From positions 1 to 64,000 of IMG/VR virus record IMGVR_UViG_3300043436_004687: 64,000 nt of DNA. One strand, written 5' to 3'. Positions within the stretch are counted from its first letter, which is position 1; every line of letters starts with the position of its first letter. Origin of the DNA: a virus. Position numbers and translations under genes: made by a program. Shown one piece after another: positions 17,350 to 25,439 of this stretch. The notes under the pieces are model-generated. The model searched no databases and was not told where the DNA came from. It saw nothing but the letters and a program-made list of their open reading frames with translations.

Positions 17350-18390
17350 TTAGCTGGTTTTTTTTAGTTTTTTTGCATCAGCAGTTTTTTTTGTTTCTTC
17401 TTTAAGAGCTTTTTCGATAATCGCTCTTTGTTCTTTAGCATTAGATTCATCAGCCAAAACATAACTTTCTTCAACATCAAAATTTAAATTATCGATATCT
17501 TCATTAGAATTAATATCAACCCAAATATTCTTTTTTGAATCCAATGGGTCCATAACTAATTCAACTGTTAACGACTTAATTTTAGCATATGCTGTTGCTC
17601 TATCAATACGAATTTGTAACATTCGTTTAAGTGTTTCTTTAATAAGAAATACAATTTGTTCATTGGTAAGTTTTAACCCATATTCAGCAACATCAATCAC
17701 TGAAGTTTTTAATGTATAATAACCCAACTCACCATCAAAATTTGGTAGGGTATGTATCAAAAACGTTTTTAATATTTCATAATCATCGGAATTAAATGAA
17801 TATCTATCAAAAATTGGATCACCACTTAAAAATTCTAATGATTGGAGATTAATAAAACCTTCAGCGATGTATGTAATATCACCAATAGTTTCCTTATTGA
17901 ATATGGTGGTATCTGATTTATCAGAATCATCACCAACTTTTTTCCCACCACTTCTAGAATAAAATTCCATATATGATTCACTATTATTTGTTTGAATAGC
18001 TGATGTAATTGTCAATGGACTTTTTCGTTTAAGTGTTTCTTTTTTTCCAGCAAACATGTATCCTCTAACAAGACCCATTGTACTTCCAATAAATGAATTT
18101 AAAAGAGATTTGTGGTGAGTTATTGATGGATTAGTAGCAATCGCATCTCCTTTAAAAATAGCATTTCTAAGAGCATCAGATGATATTTTAATTTTATAAC
18201 CCAAAACCCCATCTTCTCTTCTAAAATAATACTTCTTAGCATACATATTATTGTTATCACCAGAAGTAAATTTATTTTTATTCCCTTCTTTACTTTCTCT
18301 ATTCCAAAGATATTTTTGATCACCTGAATCATAATTTACAATTCCATTACCTTCTAATTCAATTTTAAAATTTACATGTTTTACTTTCAT
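17350..18390 (-). CDS. cas7: Cas7 backbone protein
   Basis: 346 residues. Cas7 polymerises along the crRNA spacer. Segments KISSDALRNAIF, GLVRGYMFAGKKETLKRKSPLTITSAIQ and KETIGDITYIAEGFINLQSL fit Cas7-family proteins, and from memory they most resemble Cas7fv of the compact I-F2 subtype. The C-terminus is a Lys/Ala/Glu-rich helical tail. It is the first gene behind the promoter at 18419-18426, with cas5-like and cas6 following on the same strand. Confidence 0.8.
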   Translation of the reverse strand: MKVKHVNFKIELEGNGIVNYDSGDQKYLWNRESKEGNKNKFTSGDNNNMYAKKYYFRREDGVLGYKIKISSDALRNAIFKGDAIATNPSITHHKSLLNSFIGSTMGLVRGYMFAGKKETLKRKSPLTITSAIQTNNSESYMEFYSRSGGKKVGDDSDKSDTTIFNKETIGDITYIAEGFINLQSLEFLSGDPIFDRYSFNSDDYEILKTFLIHTLPNFDGELGYYTLKTSVIDVAEYGLKLTNEQIVFLIKETLKRMLQIRIDRATAYAKIKSLTVELVMDPLDSKKNIWVDINSNEDIDNLNFDVEESYVLADESNAKEQRAIIEKALKEETKKTADAKKLKKTS

Positions 18391-18418
18391 TTTTTATTTA
18401 TTAAGTTATTTATTGGTG

Positions 18419-18455
18419 CAAATATATGTTTTAATTCTTTTAATATACAAAGATA
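18419..18455 (-). promoter_or_regulatory. Promoter of the cas7-cas5-cas6-array unit
   Basis: TATATTTG (18419-18426) lies 29 nt before the cas7 ATG. TATCTTTG (18448-18455) lies about 21 nt further up, touching the cas3 stop; its TTTG can serve as the -33 element or as a second start. The interference complex and array can therefore be transcribed independently of cas3. Confidence 0.6.
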
Positions 18456-18457
18456 AT

Positions 18458-20698
18458 TTAATTATTTTTTACAACACCTAATTCATCATCATAATATCTA
18501 TCATAAACAATATATGGGGTATTCGATTTTTTAGCCATTTTTCTAATGGTATCAATAGTTTTATACTTCTTATCATCAATAATGTCATTATATTCAAAAA
18601 GTTGATTATTTGAATTTCTAATTTTTTCCATAGTTTTAAACATTCTATTTAATGTTTTTGAGTTCTCATTAAATTCTACATCAAAACCATTTAATATTTG
18701 TTTATTAAATGGACCAACCCAATCTTTACCATTTTTATGTTGAACAATATAAAATATTTCATTATTAATACTTCTTAATTTATTTGAACCAGCTGTTAAG
18801 ACATTTTTATTTCTCTTGTTATTAAATTTTATTGGGTAAATATTTGATAATCTAATTTTACTTATATCAAAACTAGTAGTAACAAATTGTTTAATTGCTT
18901 TATCATTTAATTTATTGAAATTGTTATAAATAACATAGATTTCATTTAATGTTAATTTTTTATTATTATAGGGTAATAAAAATTCAAACCAACTATCAGA
19001 TAAATTTCTTGTGTATAATAAATTTTTTATCGTTGACTGTGAACTAATATATTTTTTATTGATATCACCATTAGGTATTTCTTTTATTATTGTAATTTCC
19101 GAGTCTCCAATACTATTACCAAATCTATCACATCTACCTATTCTTTGTAGTGTTGACTGTGGGGAGAGTACATCTTCAAATAAATTTTTAAAACTTATAT
19201 CTAACGAAGCTTGTAAAATATGAGTACCAATTATATTAGGTTTAATTTCAGAAATTAATGACTTTTTCCCATACATTTCAACTAATTGATTAAAATCCTC
19301 ATCTTTTTTTTCTTTGATAAACTCATTATGTAATAATAAATCATATTTACCTTTTAATTTTTCTTCTTGTGCTGAAGAAATTGTGTTTTTAACTACTAAT
19401 GAATTACTATTAAATTTTATGTTTGGTCTTTTATTAAGTAGTTTAATTAAATATTTTTTATCATGAATTGCATTATAATGTGATTCATGATTTGGTAATA
19501 TAGTTGTTTGATTATTTAAAGAATCCCACAAAAATTCACAACTAATTTGAGTTGCCGATAATAACAATGTTTTACTTTTTGTTAATCTATGCCTTACTCT
19601 CATTATATTAACAAATAGTGACATAAAAGCAGCTTCACTTATTAATTCATGATATTCATCAAAAACTACATTACAACCAAAAATTAAACTGGACGAATCC
19701 ATAATTTCATTTTTAAATGATGGTGCTAAAAAATTATCAATATTTGTTATAATAATATCAGAATCAAATATCTTTCTTGAATCAGCATTTGTTTTCTCAA
19801 TATCACCACCAAGAATTAATTGAACCGAAGGAGAAATAGATAAACTTTCTATTTCTTCTAATACTGAATTAAAAACTGATTCTGCTACTGCATTTCTAGG
19901 GGTTACCCAAACCAATTTTTTATTATTTTTTAAACCCCATAATAAACCCATTATAGTTTTACCAAAACCAGCGGGTGCTTTTATTATTGTAGTTTTATCT
20001 GTCTGTTTTATTATATTTTTCTGTTCCTCATATCTAACTGTATTATCATATTTACAATTAGTAATTATATGTTTATTTTGCGTTGACATATATTGCTCAA
20101 TTAAAGTAGGAGAAACTTCTGTTAACTCATTTAAATTTGAAGAGATTCTATCAGCAGTAATCACTATTGATCTTAAAAAAATTAAATATTCTAATGATTT
20201 ATCATTCTTAGGATAAAATAATGGTGTTGTAACTGAATCAAAATATTCTATATTTTCATTTACATTTTCAACACCAACTATTTCAATTAAAAAATTTAAC
20301 ATATTATTTATTGAGATATCATCTAATAAATTTAAAATTTCAATATCAGTATGTTTTTCAATTTGGTTTGAAATTCCATGATGCCAATAAACAATATTTA
20401 AAATCATTGATTTATTTGGAAATTCATCTTTTAAATATTTAGATAAAAAAGCCCACCCTATTTCATTATGTCTAAATTTTAAATTTGGTTTTTTGTTACT
20501 GTTTAAAAGTTCTTGAAATTTAGTGGTTCCTTTACCTATGTCATGTAATAAAGATGAAAACTTTATTATTTCATTAAATCTATTAACAATATCACCATTA
20601 CTCATTTTATCAAATAATAATTGAGCCGTTTTAGATACTATTAATGAATGAGTCATTAAAATTAACCCATTACTTTTAGCTATTATTTTCATCACCAT
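18458..20698 (-). CDS. cas3: Cas3 HD nuclease-helicase
   Basis: 746 residues. It unwinds and degrades target DNA after Cascade binding. HD domain: MTHSLIVSKTA (His17), SSLLHDIGKG (His52-Asp53), then HN (about 77) and HH (about 106). Helicase: Walker A APAGFGKT (241-248), DEYH box (347-350), SAT (381-383) and QRIGRCDR (516-523). HD and helicase are in one chain, with no fused Cas2. An alternative ATG at 20692 overlaps the upstream TGA (TGATG), suggesting translational coupling to a membrane protein gene. Confidence 0.93.
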   Translation of the reverse strand: MVMKIIAKSNGLILMTHSLIVSKTAQLLFDKMSNGDIVNRFNEIIKFSSLLHDIGKGTTKFQELLNSNKKPNLKFRHNEIGWAFLSKYLKDEFPNKSMILNIVYWHHGISNQIEKHTDIEILNLLDDISINNMLNFLIEIVGVENVNENIEYFDSVTTPLFYPKNDKSLEYLIFLRSIVITADRISSNLNELTEVSPTLIEQYMSTQNKHIITNCKYDNTVRYEEQKNIIKQTDKTTIIKAPAGFGKTIMGLLWGLKNNKKLVWVTPRNAVAESVFNSVLEEIESLSISPSVQLILGGDIEKTNADSRKIFDSDIIITNIDNFLAPSFKNEIMDSSSLIFGCNVVFDEYHELISEAAFMSLFVNIMRVRHRLTKSKTLLLSATQISCEFLWDSLNNQTTILPNHESHYNAIHDKKYLIKLLNKRPNIKFNSNSLVVKNTISSAQEEKLKGKYDLLLHNEFIKEKKDEDFNQLVEMYGKKSLISEIKPNIIGTHILQASLDISFKNLFEDVLSPQSTLQRIGRCDRFGNSIGDSEITIIKEIPNGDINKKYISSQSTIKNLLYTRNLSDSWFEFLLPYNNKKLTLNEIYVIYNNFNKLNDKAIKQFVTTSFDISKIRLSNIYPIKFNNKRNKNVLTAGSNKLRSINNEIFYIVQHKNGKDWVGPFNKQILNGFDVEFNENSKTLNRMFKTMEKIRNSNNQLFEYNDIIDDKKYKTIDTIRKMAKKSNTPYIVYDRYYDDELGVVKNN

Positions 20699-20901
20699 TT
20701 AATTTTTAAATTAATAAAAGGCAAGTTAAATATATCTGAAACATTGAAGTCAATTATCACAAACATAATTAACCAAATTAATGAAAACCAAAAAGATAAA
20801 TATATTGAAAAGAATATATCTGTTTCTTTATACCCATAGATTTTAAAAATTAATAAAACACCAATAACCCAAAACAATAAATCTAATAAATGAAATTCCA
20901 T
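20692..20901 (-). CDS. Small membrane protein in the cas3 operon
   Basis: 69 residues with two hydrophobic helices (LLDLLFWVIGVLLIFKIYG and FFSIYLSFWFSLIWLIMFVII). Its TGA overlaps the start of cas3, so the two are translationally coupled. No family recognised. Whether it belongs functionally to the CRISPR system is unknown. Confidence 0.65.
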   Translation of the reverse strand: MEFHLLDLLFWVIGVLLIFKIYGYKETDIFFSIYLSFWFSLIWLIMFVIIDFNVSDIFNLPFINLKIKW

Positions 20902-20905
20902 AATT

Positions 20906-21325
20906 TTATAAATTAATTAATAAATAATAAGTTAAAAATAACTGAGCATAATGAAGTACTTGATCAAATCCAACCATACTGAAAAAACCAAAAACTGGTA
21001 TTCTACTTCCAAAATTACCATTTTCATACATTTTACTAGTAATCTTAGATGTATAATAATCCGTTATAGTATGAAAAATAAAAGTAATCGGTGGAAATAA
21101 AAATATTAAATTAATACATTGTGTATTAGTAAAATATGCCGTATCAACATCGGAAGATGTAATTCTACAAATTAAACCTATTGAGACAAACCAAACAAAA
21201 GTATACATTGTTGTATGTGCTAATAATGGTTTCACACTTTTACTCTTATTTACGGCCCAATCACCATCTTGAAAGATAAAATCTGCAATATAGTGAATAA
21301 CAATAATAATAAATGCTTCTAACAT
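20906..21325 (-). CDS. DUF3307-like membrane protein
   Basis: 139 residues, four to five hydrophobic segments. It begins LEAFIIIVIHYIADFIFQDGDWAVNKSKS and has LLAHTTMYT, matching the start of DUF3307 proteins (metal-dependent-hydrolase-like membrane family), often seen in phages. It leads the cas3 operon behind the box at 21352-21359. A link to CRISPR function is only positional. Confidence 0.65.
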   Translation of the reverse strand: MLEAFIIIVIHYIADFIFQDGDWAVNKSKSVKPLLAHTTMYTFVWFVSIGLICRITSSDVDTAYFTNTQCINLIFLFPPITFIFHTITDYYTSKITSKMYENGNFGSRIPVFGFFSMVGFDQVLHYAQLFLTYYLLINL

Positions 21326-21351
21326 ATTTTTATTTTTTTAAATTTATATTG

Positions 21352-21359
21352 CAAATGTA
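21352..21359 (-). promoter_or_regulatory. -7 promoter box of the cas3 operon
   Basis: TACATTTG on the minus strand, 27 nt before the ATG at 21325 and directly downstream of a terminator (21381-21412). It defines the cas3 operon start. Confidence 0.55.
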
Positions 21360-21380
21360 CAAAACTTATTTTAATAAAAC

Positions 21381-21412
21381 AAAAAAAACTTAAATATTTC
21401 TATTTAAGTTTT
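21381..21412 (-). terminator. Intrinsic terminator
   Basis: A 12-bp stem AAAACTTAAATA/TATTTAAGTTTT with a 4-nt loop, followed on the minus strand by a T run. It ends the upstream operon (ART-like, sigma factor genes) before the cas3 operon promoter. Confidence 0.7.
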
Positions 21413-22121
21413 AAAATTTTTTATAATCTTTTATTAAATTAGGTGGGATGTTGTTTAAAACATATATCCCATTAATTGGTAGGTTAGGATCAACATAGAA
21501 TTTAAACTTATCTTTTATTTGAGAAATATCAATTGATAATAATATTGGATTTTCTATATCGAAATTAATATTATCTACTAAACCATTAGCATCATCAGTA
21601 TTTTTTAAAAGATATATTCTTTCTGGATGGTAACTAATTTTATTTTTATGTGTTGGTTTTAACCCTATTGATTTTATACCATTTAAATATTTCTCGTCAG
21701 TTACATGATAAAGTATATCAGGTAAATTTTCTGAACTTATTTCCTCACCAAATTTAGGTTCAAATATCAATTTACTTATCATATCATCTTCATCCCACCC
21801 ATTAGATTCAATAGTTTCTAAGTTAAAGGATAAATCATTTTTAAATTCATCCACATTACTATTGATTGGCTCATGAAAATCTTCTTGATAACCAGCTAAA
21901 TACCAACCAAATATAGTCTCCATTTTCTTTATCATTGGAATTACTATATCTTTATATTTAAGTTTTAACTCGAAATTTATTTTACCATCATTATAATAAA
22001 TATCATCTGGGGAAATATTCAAACTTTCCAATTTTTGAATTAATTTTTCACCATTAATACTTTGGGTTAAACCCTCTAAAATTATATTTAATTCTTCTCT
22101 GAGTTTATATTTGATGTTCAT
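21411..22121 (-). CDS. Protein with C-terminal ADP-ribosyltransferase-like fold
   Basis: 236 residues. The N-terminal 110 residues are acidic with helices. The C-terminal part reads LPDILYHVTDEKYLNGIKSIGLKP, then YHPERIYLL and later ILLSIDISQ, followed by a strand-rich end (INGIYVLNNIPPNLI). This H-x-T...GL.P...YL pattern is the one seen in Tpt1/KptA, PARP-like and DUF4433-like NAD+-using transferases. Activity and target are unknown. It is the last gene of the sigma-factor operon. Confidence 0.55.
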   Translation of the reverse strand: MNIKYKLREELNIILEGLTQSINGEKLIQKLESLNISPDDIYYNDGKINFELKLKYKDIVIPMIKKMETIFGWYLAGYQEDFHEPINSNVDEFKNDLSFNLETIESNGWDEDDMISKLIFEPKFGEEISSENLPDILYHVTDEKYLNGIKSIGLKPTHKNKISYHPERIYLLKNTDDANGLVDNINFDIENPILLSIDISQIKDKFKFYVDPNLPINGIYVLNNIPPNLIKDYKKF

Positions 22122-22124
22122 AGT

Positions 22125-22451
22125 TTATTTTTTCTTACCAATAGATTTTCTAATTTGACTTGAAAAATTCATCAAAGCATTGCTGATTTTAGTTAATTCT
22201 TCATCACTAAAACTATAAACACTACCACTATCGTTAGGTTCTCTTTCTAATTTTTTTCTAAATAAACTTCTATTTGAAGCTTCTTTATCACCTAAAACTA
22301 TTTCACAAATAGCTGCGGTGTTAATAATATCATTTTTTAAGATAGCAGCTATTTTATCATAATTAGAACCACCTACTTCATTATTTGGTTTATCCGTTTC
22401 TAGCTCATTTAAACTCTTGTTTAACAATTCACTAATTAACAATTTATTCAT
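22125..22451 (-). CDS. Hypothetical protein (108 aa)
   Basis: Soluble and helical. It contains NYDKIAAILKNDIINTAAICEIVLG and SLFRKKLEREPND, ending in a basic helix. Between the sigma factor and ART-like genes with gaps under 15 nt. Not recognised. Confidence 0.7.
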   Translation of the reverse strand: MNKLLISELLNKSLNELETDKPNNEVGGSNYDKIAAILKNDIINTAAICEIVLGDKEASNRSLFRKKLEREPNDSGSVYSFSDEELTKISNALMNFSSQIRKSIGKKK

Positions 22452-22463
22452 AGAATTTGTTTA

Positions 22464-23348
22464 CTAATAAATAGTCATTATTTTTTTTAATTTGATTAAA
22501 TTTTTTTGCTTTATCTGTCTAACACCCTCCTTGGATAAATTCATTTTTTCAGCAACTTCTCTTATGGAATGAACTTTATTACCATTCAATCCAAACAAAT
22601 AAATGAAAACTTCTTTATTTCTATCATCTTTAATATTAGATAATAGTTTATCAACCAAAGCAATGGTATCTTCATTATTTATATTATCATCAGCCCTACC
22701 ATAAACATTATCTTCTAATAATTCAATTCTAGAATATGAATTATTTTCATTATCACTTATTTGTTTATCTAAAGAATATGAATTTTCAGTTTCGTGTTCA
22801 AAATAAAATTCAATTTGTTCTTTGGTATATTCACCCCCACAATATTCCATTAGCTCATTTATGTTTGGTTGTCTCTCCAAAATTTGTTCCATTAGACAAG
22901 CCTTTTGCCTAATTTTACTAATCATAGATAACTTATTAATTGGTAATTTTACAGACCTAGCATTTTTAGCTATAAAAGATAACATATCCGCCCTAATCCA
23001 CCAAACAGCAAAAGTAATGAATCTGAAACCCTTTGTGGGATCAAATTTTCTGGCAGCTCTTATTAAACCGTGATTACCCTCGTTAATCAAATCTTCCAAT
23101 GAATTTTCAACAGAAACATATTGCTTAGCTACACTAATAACAAATCTTAGATTTTTATTAACTAAAATCATCAACGCTTCTTCACGCTCTAATTCTGATA
23201 AATTAGGGTTGGTAGCCTTTAAAGCAATTTCAAATTCCTCATCTGGACTTAAGACTTCGGTGCTTCTAACCTCATCTAAATATCTATTAAAAGAATTAGA
23301 AACTAAAAGCCGATTATTCATTTTTTGGTGAAGCCTAAAATTTTTCAT
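22464..23348 (-). CDS. RNA polymerase sigma-70 family factor
   Basis: 294 residues. Layout of a Bacteroidota primary-like sigma factor: region 1.2 (SFNRYLDEVRSTEVLSPDEE), region 2 (NLRFVISVAKQY, DLINEGNHGLIRAARKFD, GFRFITFAVWWIRADM), region 3, and region 4 with a helix-turn-helix (HSIREVAEKMNLSKEGVRQIKQK). It should direct host RNA polymerase to promoters of the TAnnTTTG type, which are abundant here. In a phage it would favour transcription of phage operons. Confidence 0.92.
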   Translation of the reverse strand: MKNFRLHQKMNNRLLVSNSFNRYLDEVRSTEVLSPDEEFEIALKATNPNLSELEREEALMILVNKNLRFVISVAKQYVSVENSLEDLINEGNHGLIRAARKFDPTKGFRFITFAVWWIRADMLSFIAKNARSVKLPINKLSMISKIRQKACLMEQILERQPNINELMEYCGGEYTKEQIEFYFEHETENSYSLDKQISDNENNSYSRIELLEDNVYGRADDNINNEDTIALVDKLLSNIKDDRNKEVFIYLFGLNGNKVHSIREVAEKMNLSKEGVRQIKQKNLIKLKKIMTIY

Positions 23349-23373
23349 TAATTTTTTTTGTGTGGGTTAAAAA

Positions 23374-23547
23374 TTATTTTTTTGGAAATGTGAAAGAAAT
23401 ACATAATATTTGAATAAATACCACATAATAAGTATGCTGTATTGCTAGTGGTAAAGCCCAATCATCTACACTCCAATTAATCTCAATACCATTATTGAAA
23501 CGAACGAAGCCGTTAGAGAAGCAAATATATTTCTTTTTAATTTTCAT
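23374..23547 (-). CDS. Small hypothetical protein (57 aa)
   Basis: ATG at 23547 directly abuts the upstream stop (23548). It reads MKIKKKYICFSNGFVRFNNG and ends with a hydrophobic stretch (YYVVFIQILCISFTF). The head-to-tail junction supports a real gene. Unknown function. Confidence 0.5.
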   Translation of the reverse strand: MKIKKKYICFSNGFVRFNNGIEINWSVDDWALPLAIQHTYYVVFIQILCISFTFPKK

Positions 23548-23898
23548 CTACTCTCCAATTAATTCAACATTATGGGAAAAAAAAGCTTTAATTATTGAAT
23601 ACATTGATTCCGTTTTTTCAAGCTTTTGTTGATATCTGAAGTTAAATTTAACAATTATATAATTTTCCCCAGTTTCATAAATATTGCACCAATTATCATT
23701 TTGACCACTAACCAATTGATAACGTTTATTACCACCAGTTTCTTCATAATGCCACCATCTCCCACTCATTAATGGATTTTCCATTTCATGTTTATGTGGA
23801 ATAGAACCACGAAGACAAATAAGAGTTGCTACATTTAAAATGTCTTCTAAAGCAGTATTAAATTGGTGTTTAGTTTCTCCGAAAATTTTAAGTTTCAT
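23548..23898 (-). CDS. Hypothetical protein (116 aa)
   Basis: Starts MKLKIFGETKHQFNTALEDIL and has a Trp/Gly-rich middle (SGRWWHYEETGGNKRY). Likely a small alpha/beta protein. It is followed without a gap by the 57-residue gene. Not recognised. Confidence 0.7.
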   Translation of the reverse strand: MKLKIFGETKHQFNTALEDILNVATLICLRGSIPHKHEMENPLMSGRWWHYEETGGNKRYQLVSGQNDNWCNIYETGENYIIVKFNFRYQQKLEKTESMYSIIKAFFSHNVELIGE

Positions 23899-23913
23899 AA
23901 TTTTATTAATTGA

Positions 23914-24264
23914 TTAATTGATTAAACTTTTTTCTAATAATGCAGATATGAAATCTAAAGTTTTACCGCTTTTAAAACTTATTTGAACTTTATATTCAAA
24001 AACTTCAACTACACGACCTTTACCAAATTTAGGGTGATTAATTTCTTCATTAACTATAAATTCTCTTTTTGATTTAATTTGTTTAACTACTTTTGGTCTT
24101 CTAGTCTTTTTTAAAAGTGTTAACGGAAAAGCGCCATATTTTCCAAATGCGTGAGGTACACTTGCAACATTTTTCATTTCCTCAATTTCAAATTGCATTT
24201 GAATCGCAAATGGAGATGAATAACAAGTCGTGACATAATCACCTAACGTTAAATTTTTACCCAT
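23914..24264 (-). CDS. Hypothetical protein with Tudor-like tail
   Basis: 116 residues. The C-terminal half has EINHPKFGKGRVVEVFEYKVQISF, which matches the HPKFG-x-G-x-V motif of the Tudor-like module found at the end of UvrD-type helicases. The N-terminal half is unassigned. The helicase part is absent, so it is a stand-alone adaptor at most. Confidence 0.65.
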   Translation of the reverse strand: MGKNLTLGDYVTTCYSSPFAIQMQFEIEEMKNVASVPHAFGKYGAFPLTLLKKTRRPKVVKQIKSKREFIVNEEINHPKFGKGRVVEVFEYKVQISFKSGKTLDFISALLEKSLIN

Positions 24265-24286
24265 AATTTTTATTATTTTAAATTAG

Positions 24287-24360
24287 TGCCCCCAAAAGGA
24301 TTTGAACCCTTAACAACCCCTCCGTAAGGGGCCATTTTATCCAGTTAAACTACAGAGGCA
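24287..24360 (-). tRNA. tRNA-Arg (ACG)
   Basis: Acceptor stem TGCCTCT/GGGGGCA with G-T pairs, anticodon stem GCCCC/GGGGT, loop TTACGGA giving anticodon ACG, and T-arm AAGGG-TTCAAAT-CCTTT. The A34 implies host deaminase use for CGN codons. Confidence 0.85.
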
Positions 24361-24400
24361 AAAATTTCTGTTGGCGTACTATTTATTCTTTCGACTTTAA

Positions 24401-24424
24401 AATTAGGCGTTGCCCCTCCTAATT
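24401..24424 (-). terminator. Hairpin after HNH gene
   Basis: AATTAGG/CCTAATT stem (7 bp) with a GC-rich loop, followed on the minus strand by TTTTAAAG. A weak intrinsic terminator or processing hairpin between the HNH gene and tRNA-Arg. Confidence 0.4.
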
Positions 24425-24435
24425 ACCATTAAGAA

Positions 24436-24867
24436 TTATTTGTGAGAATAAATACCACCACATTTTCTACTACAACAGATTTTTTTATTTAAATGTAATG
24501 CTTTATAAGAATTTTTTTTACTCCTATTAAAAACTTTTTTACATATAGGACATTCAAATTCAATTAAAATTTCTGTCAAATTATAAAAAGCATTTTTTTT
24601 AATGTTATTATCTTTTGATGATAAAATTTGTAAATTTTCTATAACATCATTTAATTTATTATTATCTATATGATCAACATGTTCTTCAAGTTTTAAATAT
24701 CTATTTAAATGAACAGCCATTATATATCTAGCATATGCTGTTGAAGTTTTAGTCCCATCATTCCTGATTAATAATAAAGTTCTACGAGGTTCTTTATTTA
24801 TATTTAAATAACCTATTTTAAAATCTTTATTATATGGTGATTTTAATTCTATTTTTGTATTATTCAT
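24436..24867 (-). CDS. HNH homing endonuclease
   Basis: 143 residues. I use the ATG at 24867 (MNNTKIELKSPYN), because the longer frame would run back through the tRNA at 24870-24946. HNH core: EEHVDHIDNNKLNDVIENLQILSS (about 76-99), with a zinc pair CPICKK and CCSRKC in the C-terminal half. It is a free-standing intronless endonuclease between two tRNA genes. Confidence 0.82.
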   Translation of the reverse strand: MNNTKIELKSPYNKDFKIGYLNINKEPRRTLLLIRNDGTKTSTAYARYIMAVHLNRYLKLEEHVDHIDNNKLNDVIENLQILSSKDNNIKKNAFYNLTEILIEFECPICKKVFNRSKKNSYKALHLNKKICCSRKCGGIYSHK

Positions 24868-24869
24868 AG

Positions 24870-24946
24870 TGGTCTTGGACAGAATCGAACTGACATGTGA
24901 CCAATTACCCTTTCTACGCATTATGAGTGCGAGGAGATACAAGACC
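24870..24946 (-). tRNA. Met-type (CAT) tRNA-like gene with aberrant D region
   Basis: The 7-bp acceptor GGTCTTG/CAAGACC is perfect. The loop CTCATAA with stem CGCA/TGCG gives anticodon CAT. The T-arm GTCAG-TTCGATT-CTGTC has one mismatch. However, only about 10 nt separate the acceptor from the anticodon stem, while about 20 nt with a D-loop-like AATTGGTCA sit between the anticodon and T arms. See findings. Confidence 0.6.
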
Positions 24947-25025
24947 ATTTGATTACCTTAAAACTCAGTTGCAATACACCCAAGAAAACTAATAATCCGA
25001 AGTTTATTTAACAATCTAAAAAAAA

Positions 25026-25400
25026 TTATTTCTTTAACATTTTTAATAATTCCTCATCAGAAACAGTTGTAATTTTTTCTTCTTTTCTTCTAGCAATTTC
25101 AGCAAGAATTTTTTCATTGTGTTCTTTAACACTCTTAGCATTTTTCAATACTTCATTCTCCTCAACTTTAGTGGTAAGAATATCAACCACAATATCAAAT
25201 CTTAATTTTGTAGTTTTATCTTTTTCAGATTTTTTAACTAAGAAAGATTTTTTTCCAGAATCTTTATATTCCGTTTCTAATTTTACAGCTAATTCATCTA
25301 ATTCAGGTAAATCTAATTCCCATAATTGTTCAGTTGATAACAAACCTCTATTAGTTTGAAATCTTAATTTTTGTCTTAATGCCTCTTTAAAATCGCTCAT
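25026..25400 (-). CDS. Conserved large-phage protein (124 aa)
   Basis: Starts MSDFKEALRQKLRFQTNRGLLSTEQLWELDLPELDELAVKLE in two blocks, followed by KSFLVKKSEKDKTTKLRFDIVVDIL and a helical tail. The pattern is one I recall in many jumbo and T4-like phage genomes without known function. It sits after a non-coding stretch and before the tRNA/HNH group. Confidence 0.75.
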   Translation of the reverse strand: MSDFKEALRQKLRFQTNRGLLSTEQLWELDLPELDELAVKLETEYKDSGKKSFLVKKSEKDKTTKLRFDIVVDILTTKVEENEVLKNAKSVKEHNEKILAEIARRKEEKITTVSDEELLKMLKK

Positions 25401-25439
25401 AATTCTTATTTATTTTAATTGTTATTATTCTTTATTTAA

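Noticed and set aside
24868-24948. N-terminal extension of the HNH protein to 24948
   Set aside because: It would be encoded by the tRNA gene; the ATG at 24867 is the better start.
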